From assembly GCA_009827215.1 (NCBI GenBank), contig WUAJ01000031.1, forward strand, positions 1 through 16,212: a DNA stretch of 16,212 bases. The letters are read 5' to 3'. A program made the position numbers and the translations under genes. Source of the stretch: Phycisphaeraceae bacterium. GTDB taxonomy: Bacteria > Planctomycetota > Phycisphaerae > Phycisphaerales > UBA1924. The notes under the pieces are model-generated. The model saw only the letters and a list, made by a program, of their open reading frames with translations. It did no database searches and had not been told where the DNA came from. Below are positions 1 through 6,596 of this stretch, piece by piece; position 1 is the stretch's first letter; each line of letters begins with the position of its first letter.

Positions 1-1
1 G

Positions 2-529
2 TCCAATCCGATCAGTGTCGCAAACTCCACGCGCGCATTGATCTCGATGATGAAGGATCGCGAGCGGATCGGGAGTGCGTACGACTTTGCTGGCGCCTCC
101 GACGCTCCAGCGCCTCGAGCGAATCCTGTCTCCGTGTATGTCTCAGAGGATCAGATCAACGTTGGAGAGGATGAACCGGCTTCGTTCTCAGTGGCGCTGG
201 AGATTGATGAGCCGTTCCATATCGTCGCCGCGAATCCGGGATCGAGTGACGCGAGCAAATCGCTCATTCCGCTGCGTGTGGGACTGATCGAAGGACAAGG
301 CGTCGCGGTCTACGCGGAATATCCCGAAGGGGAGACCTTTGGTGATGGAGATCAGCAGATCAATATCCATCACGGGCGGATCGAGTTCGAAGTCGCGATC
401 GAGAAAGCGGATGGGATCGGTCCGACCCCTGGCAAACCAGTGCTGGGGATCACTTTCCAGACTTGCAATCAAAGCCAGTGCATGGCGCCTGTGACCGTTC
501 GTCTGCCTGTGGAACTGACGATCAAGTAG
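2..529 (+). CDS. DsbD N-terminal-like (thiol:disulfide interchange) domain protein, 5' truncated
   Basis: The reading frame is open from the left edge (frame of base 2) to a TAG at 527-529, so this is the C-terminal part of a longer protein. From about 45 residues in, it matches the immunoglobulin-like N-terminal domain of DsbD: an FHIVAANPG segment, an SLIPLRV strand, a YPEG turn, and near the end a TCNQSQCMAP stretch followed by a VTVRLPVEL strand. In DsbD this domain carries the cysteine pair that passes electrons to periplasmic partners; here the two cysteines are spaced C-x4-C. What precedes the domain is outside the window; the helical ANSTRALISMMKDR segment could be the end of a thioredoxin or DUF255-type region, which is a guess. 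ATG codons at 47 and 50 have no ribosome site, so I treat the gene as truncated. The domain call is fairly secure and the full-length identity unknown. Confidence 0.7.
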   Translation, partial: SNPISVANSTRALISMMKDRERIGSAYDFAGASDAPAPRANPVSVYVSEDQINVGEDEPASFSVALEIDEPFHIVAANPGSSDASKSLIPLRVGLIEGQGVAVYAEYPEGETFGDGDQQINIHHGRIEFEVAIEKADGIGPTPGKPVLGITFQTCNQSQCMAPVTVRLPVELTIK

Positions 530-582
530 GGTCTGAATCGCTCGATTCGTCCTGTTCCAGTCCACTTTGGAGCAGATGGTTC

Positions 583-597
583 TGGTATACTCTCGCT
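583..597 (+). promoter_or_regulatory. Extended -10 promoter giving a probably leaderless parA transcript
   Basis: TGGTATACT at 583-591 is a textbook extended -10 (TG, one base, then TATACT at 586-591, five of six consensus bases). Counting seven bases on from the hexamer places the expected transcription start on the A of the ATG at 598. There is no ribosome binding site between. The -35 region (around 563-568) is not recognisable, as is usual when an extended -10 is present. The start site is inferred, not measured. Confidence 0.5.
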
Positions 598-1506
598 ATG
601 GACCAGAAGTTTGAGCATCCCGTACGCACGATCGCGTTGATGAACCAAAAAGGAGGCGTGGGCAAGACCACGACCGCCGTGAACCTCGCGGCGTCGATCG
701 CTCGACAGGGACGCAAGGTGCTGCTGGTCGATCTGGACCCCCAAGCGCACGCGACGCTCCATGTTGGTGTCGACGAGGACGACGATCCCACGGTATACGA
801 TCTGCTCCTGGAGCCAGAGCAAGGGATCTCTGGGTGCATCCGACACATCGACGACAATCTTGATCTGATTCCCGCCGAGACCGATCTCGCGGCGGTGGAG
901 ACGGAGTTATCTTCGGCTGCGGATCGGAACAATCGACTCGCCAAAGCATTGTCGATGCGCGACACGGACCACGAGTTTGTGCTCTTCGATTGCCCTCCTG
1001 CGCTGGGACTGCTCACGCTCAACGCGCTCGCATCCGCGAGCGAGGTGCTTATCCCAATGCAGGCGCACTTCCTCGCGCTCCAAGGGGTGAGCAAGCTTCT
1101 CGAAACTGTGGGTTTGGTGCGTCAGCAGGTCAATCCACAGCTCCGCGTCGCTGGTGTTGTGCTGTGCATGCACGAGCAGCAGACGACGCACTCACGAGAG
1201 GTTGTTGCGGACTTGGAACGCTTCTTCGAGTCTGGACGCGAGACTGGGAGCGCGTGGGCGAGCGCTCGAGTGTACAGACCTCCAGTCCGACGGAACATCA
1301 AGCTCGCGGAGTGTCCGAGCTTCGGGCAGACGATCTTCCAGTACGAACCCAGCGCGCCTGGAGCTCAGGACTACGAAGCGCTCGGCGCTTCGATCGTCGC
1401 GGAATGGGATCGCGCGCTCGCTTCGATCAAAGCATCCGAGCTGAGCGAAGCGGAGATCAATGTCCTGCGAGGCAATCCACAGACAGCCCCGATGCAGAGC
1501 GACTGA
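598..1506 (+). CDS. ParA/Soj-family ATPase (chromosome partitioning or positioning)
   Basis: A 302-aa P-loop ATPase of the ParA/MinD group. Residues 18-25, KGGVGKTT, are the deviant Walker A motif with the signature lysine; LLVDLDPQA (42-50) is the Walker A' region and FVLFDCPP (127-134) the Walker B. Such proteins form ATP-dependent dimers on DNA or membrane and position chromosomes, plasmids or large complexes. The ATG at 598 is chosen because the ATPase core begins directly after it and a promoter sits just upstream; the frame is open further upstream, but that part overlaps the preceding gene and is not ParA-like. No parB follows and I found no parS site, so a role in chromosome segregation is not shown; it could be an orphan that positions another cargo. 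It ends 3 nt before the VanZ-family gene and probably heads the envelope operon. The family is certain, the cargo unknown. Confidence 0.9.
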   Translation: MDQKFEHPVRTIALMNQKGGVGKTTTAVNLAASIARQGRKVLLVDLDPQAHATLHVGVDEDDDPTVYDLLLEPEQGISGCIRHIDDNLDLIPAETDLAAVETELSSAADRNNRLAKALSMRDTDHEFVLFDCPPALGLLTLNALASASEVLIPMQAHFLALQGVSKLLETVGLVRQQVNPQLRVAGVVLCMHEQQTTHSREVVADLERFFESGRETGSAWASARVYRPPVRRNIKLAECPSFGQTIFQYEPSAPGAQDYEALGASIVAEWDRALASIKASELSEAEINVLRGNPQTAPMQSD

Positions 1507-1509
1507 TCC

Positions 1510-1944
1510 ATGACGATCCAACTCTCCTTTCGGATCGCGTTCATGATCTACACGATCGCGCTGCTGACCGCGACGCATTGGCCGGGACTTGCGATCAAGG
1601 GGCCAATCAGCCGGACGGATCTAGTGATCCATGTCGGCGCGTTCGGACTCTGGACGCTGCTGCTCGGGATGACCGGCTGGGTCCGATCAAAGTGCTGTGT
1701 GCGTCGAAGCGCACTACTCGTGGGGCTTATTGGAATGGGATTCGGCGCATTTGACGAACTTACCCAACCATTCTTCGATAGGGTGTTTGATTGGCTTGAT
1801 CTTGTCGCGGATATGACGGGCGCGATCCTCGCTTCGCTTGTGTTGTTTGTGTTCTGGTATTTCAAGAACGGCAAACGCTGCATGATCGATCCCGAATCTA
1901 TGCCTGATTCAGTGGCCCAGACCGACCCCGATACCCGATCTTGA
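1510..1944 (+). CDS. VanZ-family small membrane protein
   Basis: A 144-aa protein with about four hydrophobic segments (roughly residues 5-24, 38-56, 68-82 and 98-119). It carries the VanZ-like pattern: a conserved histidine before the second membrane segment (H41) and the acidic cluster DELTQPFFDR...DWLDLVAD (82-101), with D82, E83, Q86, D94, D97 and D101 in the usual positions. VanZ-like proteins are widespread; the founding member gives low-level teicoplanin resistance, but most members have no known activity, so resistance should not be assumed. It lies between parA (3-nt gap) and murJ (4-nt overlap), which suggests translational coupling and a cell-envelope setting. The C-terminal tail after about residue 122 is polar and probably cytoplasmic. 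Confidence 0.82.
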   Translation: MTIQLSFRIAFMIYTIALLTATHWPGLAIKGPISRTDLVIHVGAFGLWTLLLGMTGWVRSKCCVRRSALLVGLIGMGFGAFDELTQPFFDRVFDWLDLVADMTGAILASLVLFVFWYFKNGKRCMIDPESMPDSVAQTDPDTRS

Positions 1945-3584
1945 AACCAGTGCAGACCAACACTGAGCAACAATCACTTGGGAAGAACACCCGCACCGTC
2001 GCGGGACTGACGCTCGTGTCTCGCGTCTTTGGTCTTGTGCGCGATCTCGTTACCGTGCGCGTGTTCGGAGATACGGCGGTGGGCTCTGCGTTCGCCGCGG
2101 CGTTTGCGATCCCGAATATGTTCCGCAGATTGTTCGGAGAAGGGGCACTCTCCGCGGCGTTTATCCCTGAGTACACACGCTTAGCCGACGATGATCCACA
2201 GAAAGCGGATGCGTTCGCATCGCTGACGATCGGGTTGCTTGCGCTCACGACCGGGATTATCACGCTGCTGATCGAGCTTGGATTGCTTGTTGCTGTCTTG
2301 CTTTCTGCGGATCATCCCGAGCGTGCGTACTCGCTCAAGCTCGTGATGGTGATGCTCCCGTTCATGCCGATGATTTGTATCGCGGCGATCCTTGGAGGGA
2401 TGCTCCAGAGTCATGGGCGATTCGGTCCATGGGCCGCGGCTCCGATCCTGCTGAATCTTTGCATCATCGGCGCGTCGCTGCCGTTCTTCTTTGTTGAAGA
2501 TGCGGATCCCGCTGTGTGGGCGTATCCGATCGGGATCGCGGCTGTGGGTTCAGCCGTGTTGCAAGTGGCTTGGTCCCTCTGGGCGCTGCGCGGCAAGGTC
2601 CGTTGGACGCGTGGCGTGAGCAGCGCGTCAACAGAAGCTAAGCAGATGATGCGCCGCATGATCCCGGTGCTGATCGGACTGGGAACGCTGCAGCTCAACA
2701 GCTTCGCGGACACACTCATCGCGATGTACCCCAACTGGGTTGGTCCCACGATCGGAGGACGAGACTATCCGCTCGATGAATCCGCAAATGCGGTGCTCTT
2801 CTATGCGCAGCGTTTGTATCAGTTCCCGCTCGGGGTATTCGGGATCGCCGTCGCGACCGCCGCGTTCCCGGCGTTGTCGCGTGTTGCTGGAGACCCGACA
2901 AGATTCCGCGAGATGCTCTCGCGAGGTATTCGTCTAAGTTTGTTCATCGGGATCCCGGCGAGTGTGGGATTGTTGGTGGTGGGGGGGCCGTTGATCCGCG
3001 TGCTCTATTCTGGATTCGGGGAAGGCTTCTCCGAATCAGGCATCATCCGAGCTTCGGCGGTGCTCGTCGGATACAGCATCGCGATCTGGGCGTACTCGCT
3101 CAATCAGCTCTACACACGCGCGTTCTACGCGCAAGGCGATACACGCACGCCGATGCGGATCGCGCTGATGATGGTGGGGGTCAATATTGCTCTGAACTTG
3201 GTATTGATCTGGTGGCTCAGGGAAGCGGGTCTTGCATGGTCCACAGCGATCTGTGCGATCCTGCAAACAATTTGGCTCTCACGCGTTTCAAGCCTTAAGC
3301 ATAATAGTGGCAATAATTTACATCACAAGTCATTTTATCCAATCTTGAAAATCATCATCGGTGCGATCCTGATGGGTGGCATCATCCTCAGCGTTGAACG
3401 ACTCTGGGCACTCCCAAATCAATGGTCCATCCAGACAGTCCGCGTCCTCGTGATTTGTGCGATCGGTGCAGCGTTTTATGCGATCTGGTCGATAGTCTGG
3501 GGTATGGATGAACTCCGCTGGATCAGCACCCGCTCTACGGAACGAGAGGGCGCGTCCAATAGCAATGACGGAGCACAGCAATGA
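1941..3584 (+). CDS. murJ: MurJ, lipid II flippase (MviN family)
   Basis: A 547-aa polytopic membrane protein that moves the peptidoglycan precursor lipid II from the inner to the outer face of the cytoplasmic membrane. The N-terminal signature is clear: SRVFGLVRD (27-35), then FAIPNMFRRLFGEGALSAAF (55-74). Arginines R28, R34 and R62 line up with residues essential in E. coli MurJ (R18, R24, R52). Hydrophobic segments continue to about residue 520, fitting the 14-helix fold. The start is TTG at 1941, sharing bases with the TGA stop of the VanZ-family gene (TTGA); a GTG at 1950 is an alternative. Neither has a good ribosome site, so translation is probably coupled. Two local oddities are a 7-G run at 2981-2987, which keeps the frame, and an AT-rich patch around 3295-3355 near the last helices. 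The presence of murJ implies peptidoglycan synthesis. Confidence 0.96.
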   Translation: MKPVQTNTEQQSLGKNTRTVAGLTLVSRVFGLVRDLVTVRVFGDTAVGSAFAAAFAIPNMFRRLFGEGALSAAFIPEYTRLADDDPQKADAFASLTIGLLALTTGIITLLIELGLLVAVLLSADHPERAYSLKLVMVMLPFMPMICIAAILGGMLQSHGRFGPWAAAPILLNLCIIGASLPFFFVEDADPAVWAYPIGIAAVGSAVLQVAWSLWALRGKVRWTRGVSSASTEAKQMMRRMIPVLIGLGTLQLNSFADTLIAMYPNWVGPTIGGRDYPLDESANAVLFYAQRLYQFPLGVFGIAVATAAFPALSRVAGDPTRFREMLSRGIRLSLFIGIPASVGLLVVGGPLIRVLYSGFGEGFSESGIIRASAVLVGYSIAIWAYSLNQLYTRAFYAQGDTRTPMRIALMMVGVNIALNLVLIWWLREAGLAWSTAICAILQTIWLSRVSSLKHNSGNNLHHKSFYPILKIIIGAILMGGIILSVERLWALPNQWSIQTVRVLVICAIGAAFYAIWSIVWGMDELRWISTRSTEREGASNSNDGAQQ

Positions 3585-3733
3585 AACGCTCGACAGTACG
3601 AGACACCGCCAAAGTTCTGGCCGCGATCCTCTTCGCCGGGGGAATCCTCGCGATGAGCGCGTGCAACACCGTCCGAGGCATCGGGAAAGACATCAGCTCA
3701 GCCGCTGATACACTCGATCCGAACGCGGACTGA
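3581..3733 (+). CDS. Entericidin-like small lipoprotein (EcnA/EcnB family)
   Basis: A 50-aa protein whose ATG overlaps the murJ stop codon as ATGA (3581-3584), a typical translational coupling arrangement. It has a basic N-terminus, a hydrophobic stretch (residues 12-25) and a lipobox MSAC, so C28 should be lipid-modified after signal peptidase II cleavage. The mature part starts CNTVRGIGKDISSAADTLD, very close to the entericidin pattern of E. coli EcnB (CNTTRGVGEDIS). Entericidins A and B are small lipoproteins described as an antidote/toxin pair tied to stationary-phase lysis, though the family is broad and most members are untested. Only one copy is present, so a toxin-antidote pair is not evident. 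The gene is easily missed because it is short. It is followed 27 nt later by the SDR gene. Confidence 0.85.
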   Translation: MKRSTVRDTAKVLAAILFAGGILAMSACNTVRGIGKDISSAADTLDPNAD

Positions 3734-3760
3734 GTACCCAACCTCTATTGCGATCATCCA

Positions 3761-4567
3761 GTGGTTGATCTGAATAACAAAGTGATCCTTATCAGTGGCG
3801 CGTCTTCTGGGATCGGAGCCGCGACGGCGATTGCATGCGCCAAAGCAGGAATGAAAGTCGCGCTCATGGCGCGCCGCGAGGATCGTCTCCAATCACTCTC
3901 AAGTCAGATCGGCGAAGACCGATCGCATGTTATCGCCGGATCGGTGGATTCAGACGACGACTGCACGCGAGCGATCGAATCGTGTATTGATCGATTCGGT
4001 TCGATGTACGCTGTGCTTGCAAACGCGGGATACGGACACGAGCAAGCGTGCCATACCTCGTCGCAAGAAGATATCCGAGCGATGTTCGAGACCAACTTCT
4101 TCGGATCACTCCGTTTGGTCCAGCCTGCGATAGCTCGATTCAAAGATCAAGGATCCGGACACGCGTTGATGGTTGCGAGTTGTTTGAGCAAGATCGGACT
4201 GCCGCACTACGGCGCTTACTCCGCGACCAAAGCGGCGCAGGATCACTTCTGTCGCGCGATGCGGATGGAACTGCACAACACCAGCATCCATGTCTCGAGT
4301 GTGCATCCGATCGGGACGAAAACTGAGTTCTTCGACGAAGCCGCGAAAAGATCGGGGGGGAATCTGGATCTCGCAGGATCGAGTGAGCGGTTCATGCAAT
4401 CGCCAGATCGAGTGGCACGAGCGATCGTCAAGTGTCTAGGTAAACCCAGAGGCGAGGTCTGGACGAGTTTGCCTGTTCGGCTGGCGCTGGGCGCGAGTGT
4501 CGCGTTCCCCGGAATCACCGATTGGGGCTTGCGCAGAGCGATGAAAAGGCGTTTAGGCTCGACCTGA
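3761..4567 (+). CDS. Short-chain dehydrogenase/reductase (classical SDR)
   Basis: A 268-aa NAD(P)-dependent oxidoreductase with a Rossmann fold. The cofactor motif SGASSGIG is at residues 12-19 (TGxxxGxG type), the stabilising NAG at 88-90, and the catalytic residues are S140, Y153 and K157 in the YSATK sequence. R38 and R39 after the second strand hint at NADP(H) preference. The PG motif after the active site is here HPIGTKTEF (182-190). The start is GTG at 3761, because the Rossmann strand begins six residues later and no better codon lies upstream in frame. The substrate cannot be predicted. It follows the entericidin-like gene by 27 nt and may be the last gene of the parA-murJ run. A 7-G run lies at 4354-4360. 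The family is certain, the substrate unknown. Confidence 0.92.
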   Translation: MVDLNNKVILISGASSGIGAATAIACAKAGMKVALMARREDRLQSLSSQIGEDRSHVIAGSVDSDDDCTRAIESCIDRFGSMYAVLANAGYGHEQACHTSSQEDIRAMFETNFFGSLRLVQPAIARFKDQGSGHALMVASCLSKIGLPHYGAYSATKAAQDHFCRAMRMELHNTSIHVSSVHPIGTKTEFFDEAAKRSGGNLDLAGSSERFMQSPDRVARAIVKCLGKPRGEVWTSLPVRLALGASVAFPGITDWGLRRAMKRRLGST

Positions 4568-4609
4568 AACGGTTGTAGTCCTTATCAAACACGAACCTGC
4601 TGTTTAATC

Positions 4610-4649
4610 GCATCCGGATGCAATATGGGACGGATATTGCAACGGATGC
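4610..4649. repeat. Two-tier inverted repeat between the SDR and prepilin genes
   Basis: GCATCCG (4610-4616) pairs with CGGATGC (4643-4649), and directly inside GCAATAT (4620-4626) pairs with ATATTGC (4634-4640). The internal loop is GAT/AA and the apical loop is GGGACGG. Both 7-bp stems are perfect. The left arm also contains a perfect 12-bp palindrome (4610-4621), so a second fold is possible. No T-run follows on either strand, so it is not a standard intrinsic terminator. It may end or process the upstream transcript, or act in the leader of the prepilin gene. Confidence 0.6.
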
Positions 4650-4707
4650 GTTGCACAGCGTATGCGTCGTAGGGACTTATTATATCTGAATTGAGAAGGG
4701 ACACCAA

Positions 4708-5793
4708 ATGCAGAAGGAAGCTTCACGCGCGTTTTCATTGATTGAACTCACGGTCGTGCTAGCGGTTGTTGTCAGCGCCAGTGCTGTTTTGGCGCCGTCG
4801 CTGAGCCGAGTGCGATCGAGCATGCAGGGGATGACCAGCGAGGGGAACCTGCTGACCATCGGTCAGGGATCGGGGATGTACGCGCTCGACAACGGGGATC
4901 GAATCTTTACCTATACCTGGCGTGCCGGCGTGCCTCAGCTCAACATCCGTTCCGGGAACATGATCGTCCCGCCGAGTGACATCCAAGCCGCGTCGTACCA
5001 GGCGCGGGACATACTCTGGAGAAGCACCGGACGGATTAATGGTCAGGGCAGACTGTCTGCTCCGCTCGAGCGATTGATGCACCGCAGATACTCGCACCTC
5101 GTGCTTGCGGATTATCTGGGAGGCAATGTCTCCGATCCGCTCTGGGTGGACCCCGCAGACGCACAGCAGCTGAGCTGGCAAGCAAACCCGCTGGAGTATC
5201 TCGAAGACGACAACACGATTCCGTACGGTGTTGATTATCCAAGCGGTGATTACGAATCGAGTGCTGGATGGGATGATCTCGCGGTTCGTCAGTACTGGAC
5301 ATATGGATCGAGCTACCAGCAATCAAATAGCGCCTGGCTCTTTGACGACATCGCTACATACACACCGCAGTACCAATCACCGCACCTTTACTCCAACCGC
5401 GGCACCCTTGGCGGGAACAATGTGGCTCAGCGCTTCACGAGCGAGGTCCGTTTCCCGTCTGCGAAGGTGTTCATGTTCGAGGAGTTCGATCGCGAGCAGA
5501 TCGGGACGCCGTATTTCATGTACGATCATGCAGCGCCCGCGAAGTTGATGTTTGACGGATCGATCAACACCGCGATGACCGGGTTCGCTCGTCCGGGTGT
5601 GAATCCGGGTAGTGAGCTACACGACCGAGAAAACAATGAACACGACATGTATTACCAGAACTACCTGCCGCTCGATAAGTTCCCCTTGCCGATCTTTGAT
5701 TCCGAGCAGGGGAACAAACTCGTCCATCGCTATCGCTGGACCTCCGGTGGGCTCTCGGGGCTGGATTATCCCCAGATGCTCTCGCGGCCGTGA
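4708..5793 (+). CDS. Prepilin-type N-terminal cleavage/methylation domain protein (type II secretion/pilin-like)
   Basis: A 361-aa protein with a type IV prepilin signature at its N-terminus: a short basic leader (residues 1-8), then FSLIE at 9-13 with the conserved E13, followed by a hydrophobic helix to about residue 27. Prepilin peptidase should cut between A8 and F9; the residue before the cut is Ala instead of the usual Gly. The long C-terminal domain contains HAAPAKLMFDGS (from H274), resembling the H-x-DG processing-associated motif found in large planctomycete pseudopilin-like proteins, here with eight residues between H and DG. Such proteins occur in many copies in Planctomycetes and their roles are mostly unknown. 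The start ATG has a good ribosome site, GAGAAGGG (4693-4700), 7 nt upstream. It is monocistronic: a hairpin region precedes it and a strong hairpin follows about 40 nt after its stop. Confidence 0.85.
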   Translation: MQKEASRAFSLIELTVVLAVVVSASAVLAPSLSRVRSSMQGMTSEGNLLTIGQGSGMYALDNGDRIFTYTWRAGVPQLNIRSGNMIVPPSDIQAASYQARDILWRSTGRINGQGRLSAPLERLMHRRYSHLVLADYLGGNVSDPLWVDPADAQQLSWQANPLEYLEDDNTIPYGVDYPSGDYESSAGWDDLAVRQYWTYGSSYQQSNSAWLFDDIATYTPQYQSPHLYSNRGTLGGNNVAQRFTSEVRFPSAKVFMFEEFDREQIGTPYFMYDHAAPAKLMFDGSINTAMTGFARPGVNPGSELHDRENNEHDMYYQNYLPLDKFPLPIFDSEQGNKLVHRYRWTSGGLSGLDYPQMLSRP

Positions 5794-5828
5794 CGCTGCT
5801 GGGATGAGCGTGCATTCAGTCATAAATT

Positions 5829-5859
5829 GAAAAGCCCTCCCGGTGGTGGTCGGGAGGGC
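5829..5859 (-). terminator. Intrinsic terminator of the mraZ transcript
   Basis: GCCCTCCCG (5834-5842) and CGGGAGGGC (5851-5859) form a perfect 9-bp GC-rich stem with an 8-nt loop. Read on the minus strand it is followed by TTTTC at 5833-5829, the expected T-run, so it ends transcription arriving from mraZ. On the plus strand there is no T-run, but the hairpin sits about 40 nt beyond the convergent prepilin gene and may also slow transcription from that side. Confidence 0.8.
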
Positions 5860-6070
5860 GATGTTGGTTCCGAGTCTTGGGTGCGACCCCTGCCGGGGTG
5901 TGTCCCTGACCGATGCGCTTCCTTGCGCTTCGATCCCGTCCTTGGTGGGGCAAGGTCGCACAAACCTCACGCCCCTCGACTCGGTCCGGTTGTCTCGACG
6001 ATCAGAGCAGGCAAGATCATCTCGTCGACGCTTGTGCCATCGGGTTCGTCTTTGAACCCTCAGGCGTAAT
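5860..6070 (-). ncRNA. Structured mraZ 3' untranslated region or unclassified small RNA
   Basis: Between the mraZ stop and its terminator lie about 210 nt without a convincing gene, but rich in complementary arms on the minus strand. A first hairpin pairs TCGACGA (6028-6022) with TCGTCGA (6001-5995) around a 20-nt loop. A second, rod-like one pairs TGCGACCTTGCC (5960-5949) with GGCAGGGGTCGCA (5894-5882), with one bulged A and two G-U pairs, and caps with CGAAGCGC/GCGCATCG (5932-5925 with 5918-5911) around an AAGGAA loop. I compared it with small SRP RNA, tmRNA, RNase P and 6S RNA and could not match any of their conserved cores. No separate promoter was found, so it may be only a long 3' UTR. 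Confidence 0.35.
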
Positions 6071-6535
6071 TCATTCCCTCGCTTGGAGTGAGCTGATCTT
6101 CTCCGCGATCTCGTGCATACGCGCGAGCTTGTCGTTGAACGATGCTTGCCAAGATTCTCGGTCTCGGATCTCCAAGCGATCCCCCGCACCGATCACGACG
6201 ATGTCGCGTGGGAGCGACAGTGTCTCGACCTGCCATGCGGGCAAACGGATACGGTGGTTCGCATCCACATCCACTTCCTCGGCGGCTGAGTACAGAATCG
6301 AATCCAGCTCGGACTGGTCCGGAGATGGAGTCAGACTCGGCGCTCGACGACCTGCGGAATAGAGCTCGTTGAACATCGAGTGGGTGTAGAGCCGAAGTGT
6401 TTTGGTCTGAGGCCATGGAATGCAGAACCATGTCGCGCCGTCCTGGTTGGGATCCCAGCGATTCCGGAACTTTGCAGGGATCGCCAGCCGAGTTTTGGCG
6501 TCGATCGTCGCATTGGCTTGTCCGGTGAATGGCAC
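6071..6535 (-). CDS. mraZ: MraZ, transcriptional regulator of the division/cell-wall cluster
   Basis: A 154-aa protein with the two tandem SpoVT/AbrB-like half-folds of MraZ. The first half has FTGQ at 3-6 and DAKTRLAIPAKFR (12-24); the second has DVDANHRIRLPAWQVE (89-104), then VVIGAGDRLEI and a final W129. MraZ is a DNA-binding protein that forms rings of about eight to twelve subunits and represses its own promoter and the dcw genes in E. coli. The start is GTG at 6535-6533; GAGG lies 9 nt upstream, and the FTG motif begins right after it. The usual partner rsmH does not follow: the transcript runs into a terminator and meets a convergent prepilin gene, so this mraZ is separated from the dcw cluster. 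The length agrees with the family (about 140-155 aa). Confidence 0.94.
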   Translation of the reverse strand: MPFTGQANATIDAKTRLAIPAKFRNRWDPNQDGATWFCIPWPQTKTLRLYTHSMFNELYSAGRRAPSLTPSPDQSELDSILYSAAEEVDVDANHRIRLPAWQVETLSLPRDIVVIGAGDRLEIRDRESWQASFNDKLARMHEIAEKISSLQARE

Positions 6536-6567
6536 GGAATGGGGCCTCAGTGGTGGTCATGTATGGG

Positions 6568-6596
6568 ATTATGTCCCACTTCGACCCACAACGCAA
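6568..6596 (-). promoter_or_regulatory. mraZ promoter
   Basis: On the minus strand, a -35-like TTGCGT (6596-6591) and a -10 CATAAT (6573-6568, five of six consensus bases) are separated by exactly 17 nt. Transcription would start near 6561, leaving a leader of about 25 nt with the GAGG ribosome site. The -35 matches only the TTG half of the consensus. The four GTGGG boxes overlap both elements. Confidence 0.6.

Noticed and set aside
990..1754. 254-codon plus-strand frame overlapping parA and the VanZ-family gene
   Set aside because: Ala/Arg-rich shadow of two well-supported genes in another frame.
5870..5960. Possible small SRP RNA (GGAAGC-like apical loop in a rod-like hairpin)
   Set aside because: The conserved symmetric loop and GGAA tetraloop context of SRP RNA (GTCAGG before and AGCAGCC after the loop) are absent.
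5617..6189. Minus-strand reading frame of 190 codons overlapping mraZ, its 3' region and the prepilin gene
   Set aside because: Arg/Ser-rich composition typical of a shadow frame; it crosses the terminator hairpin and has no ribosome site or recognisable domain.
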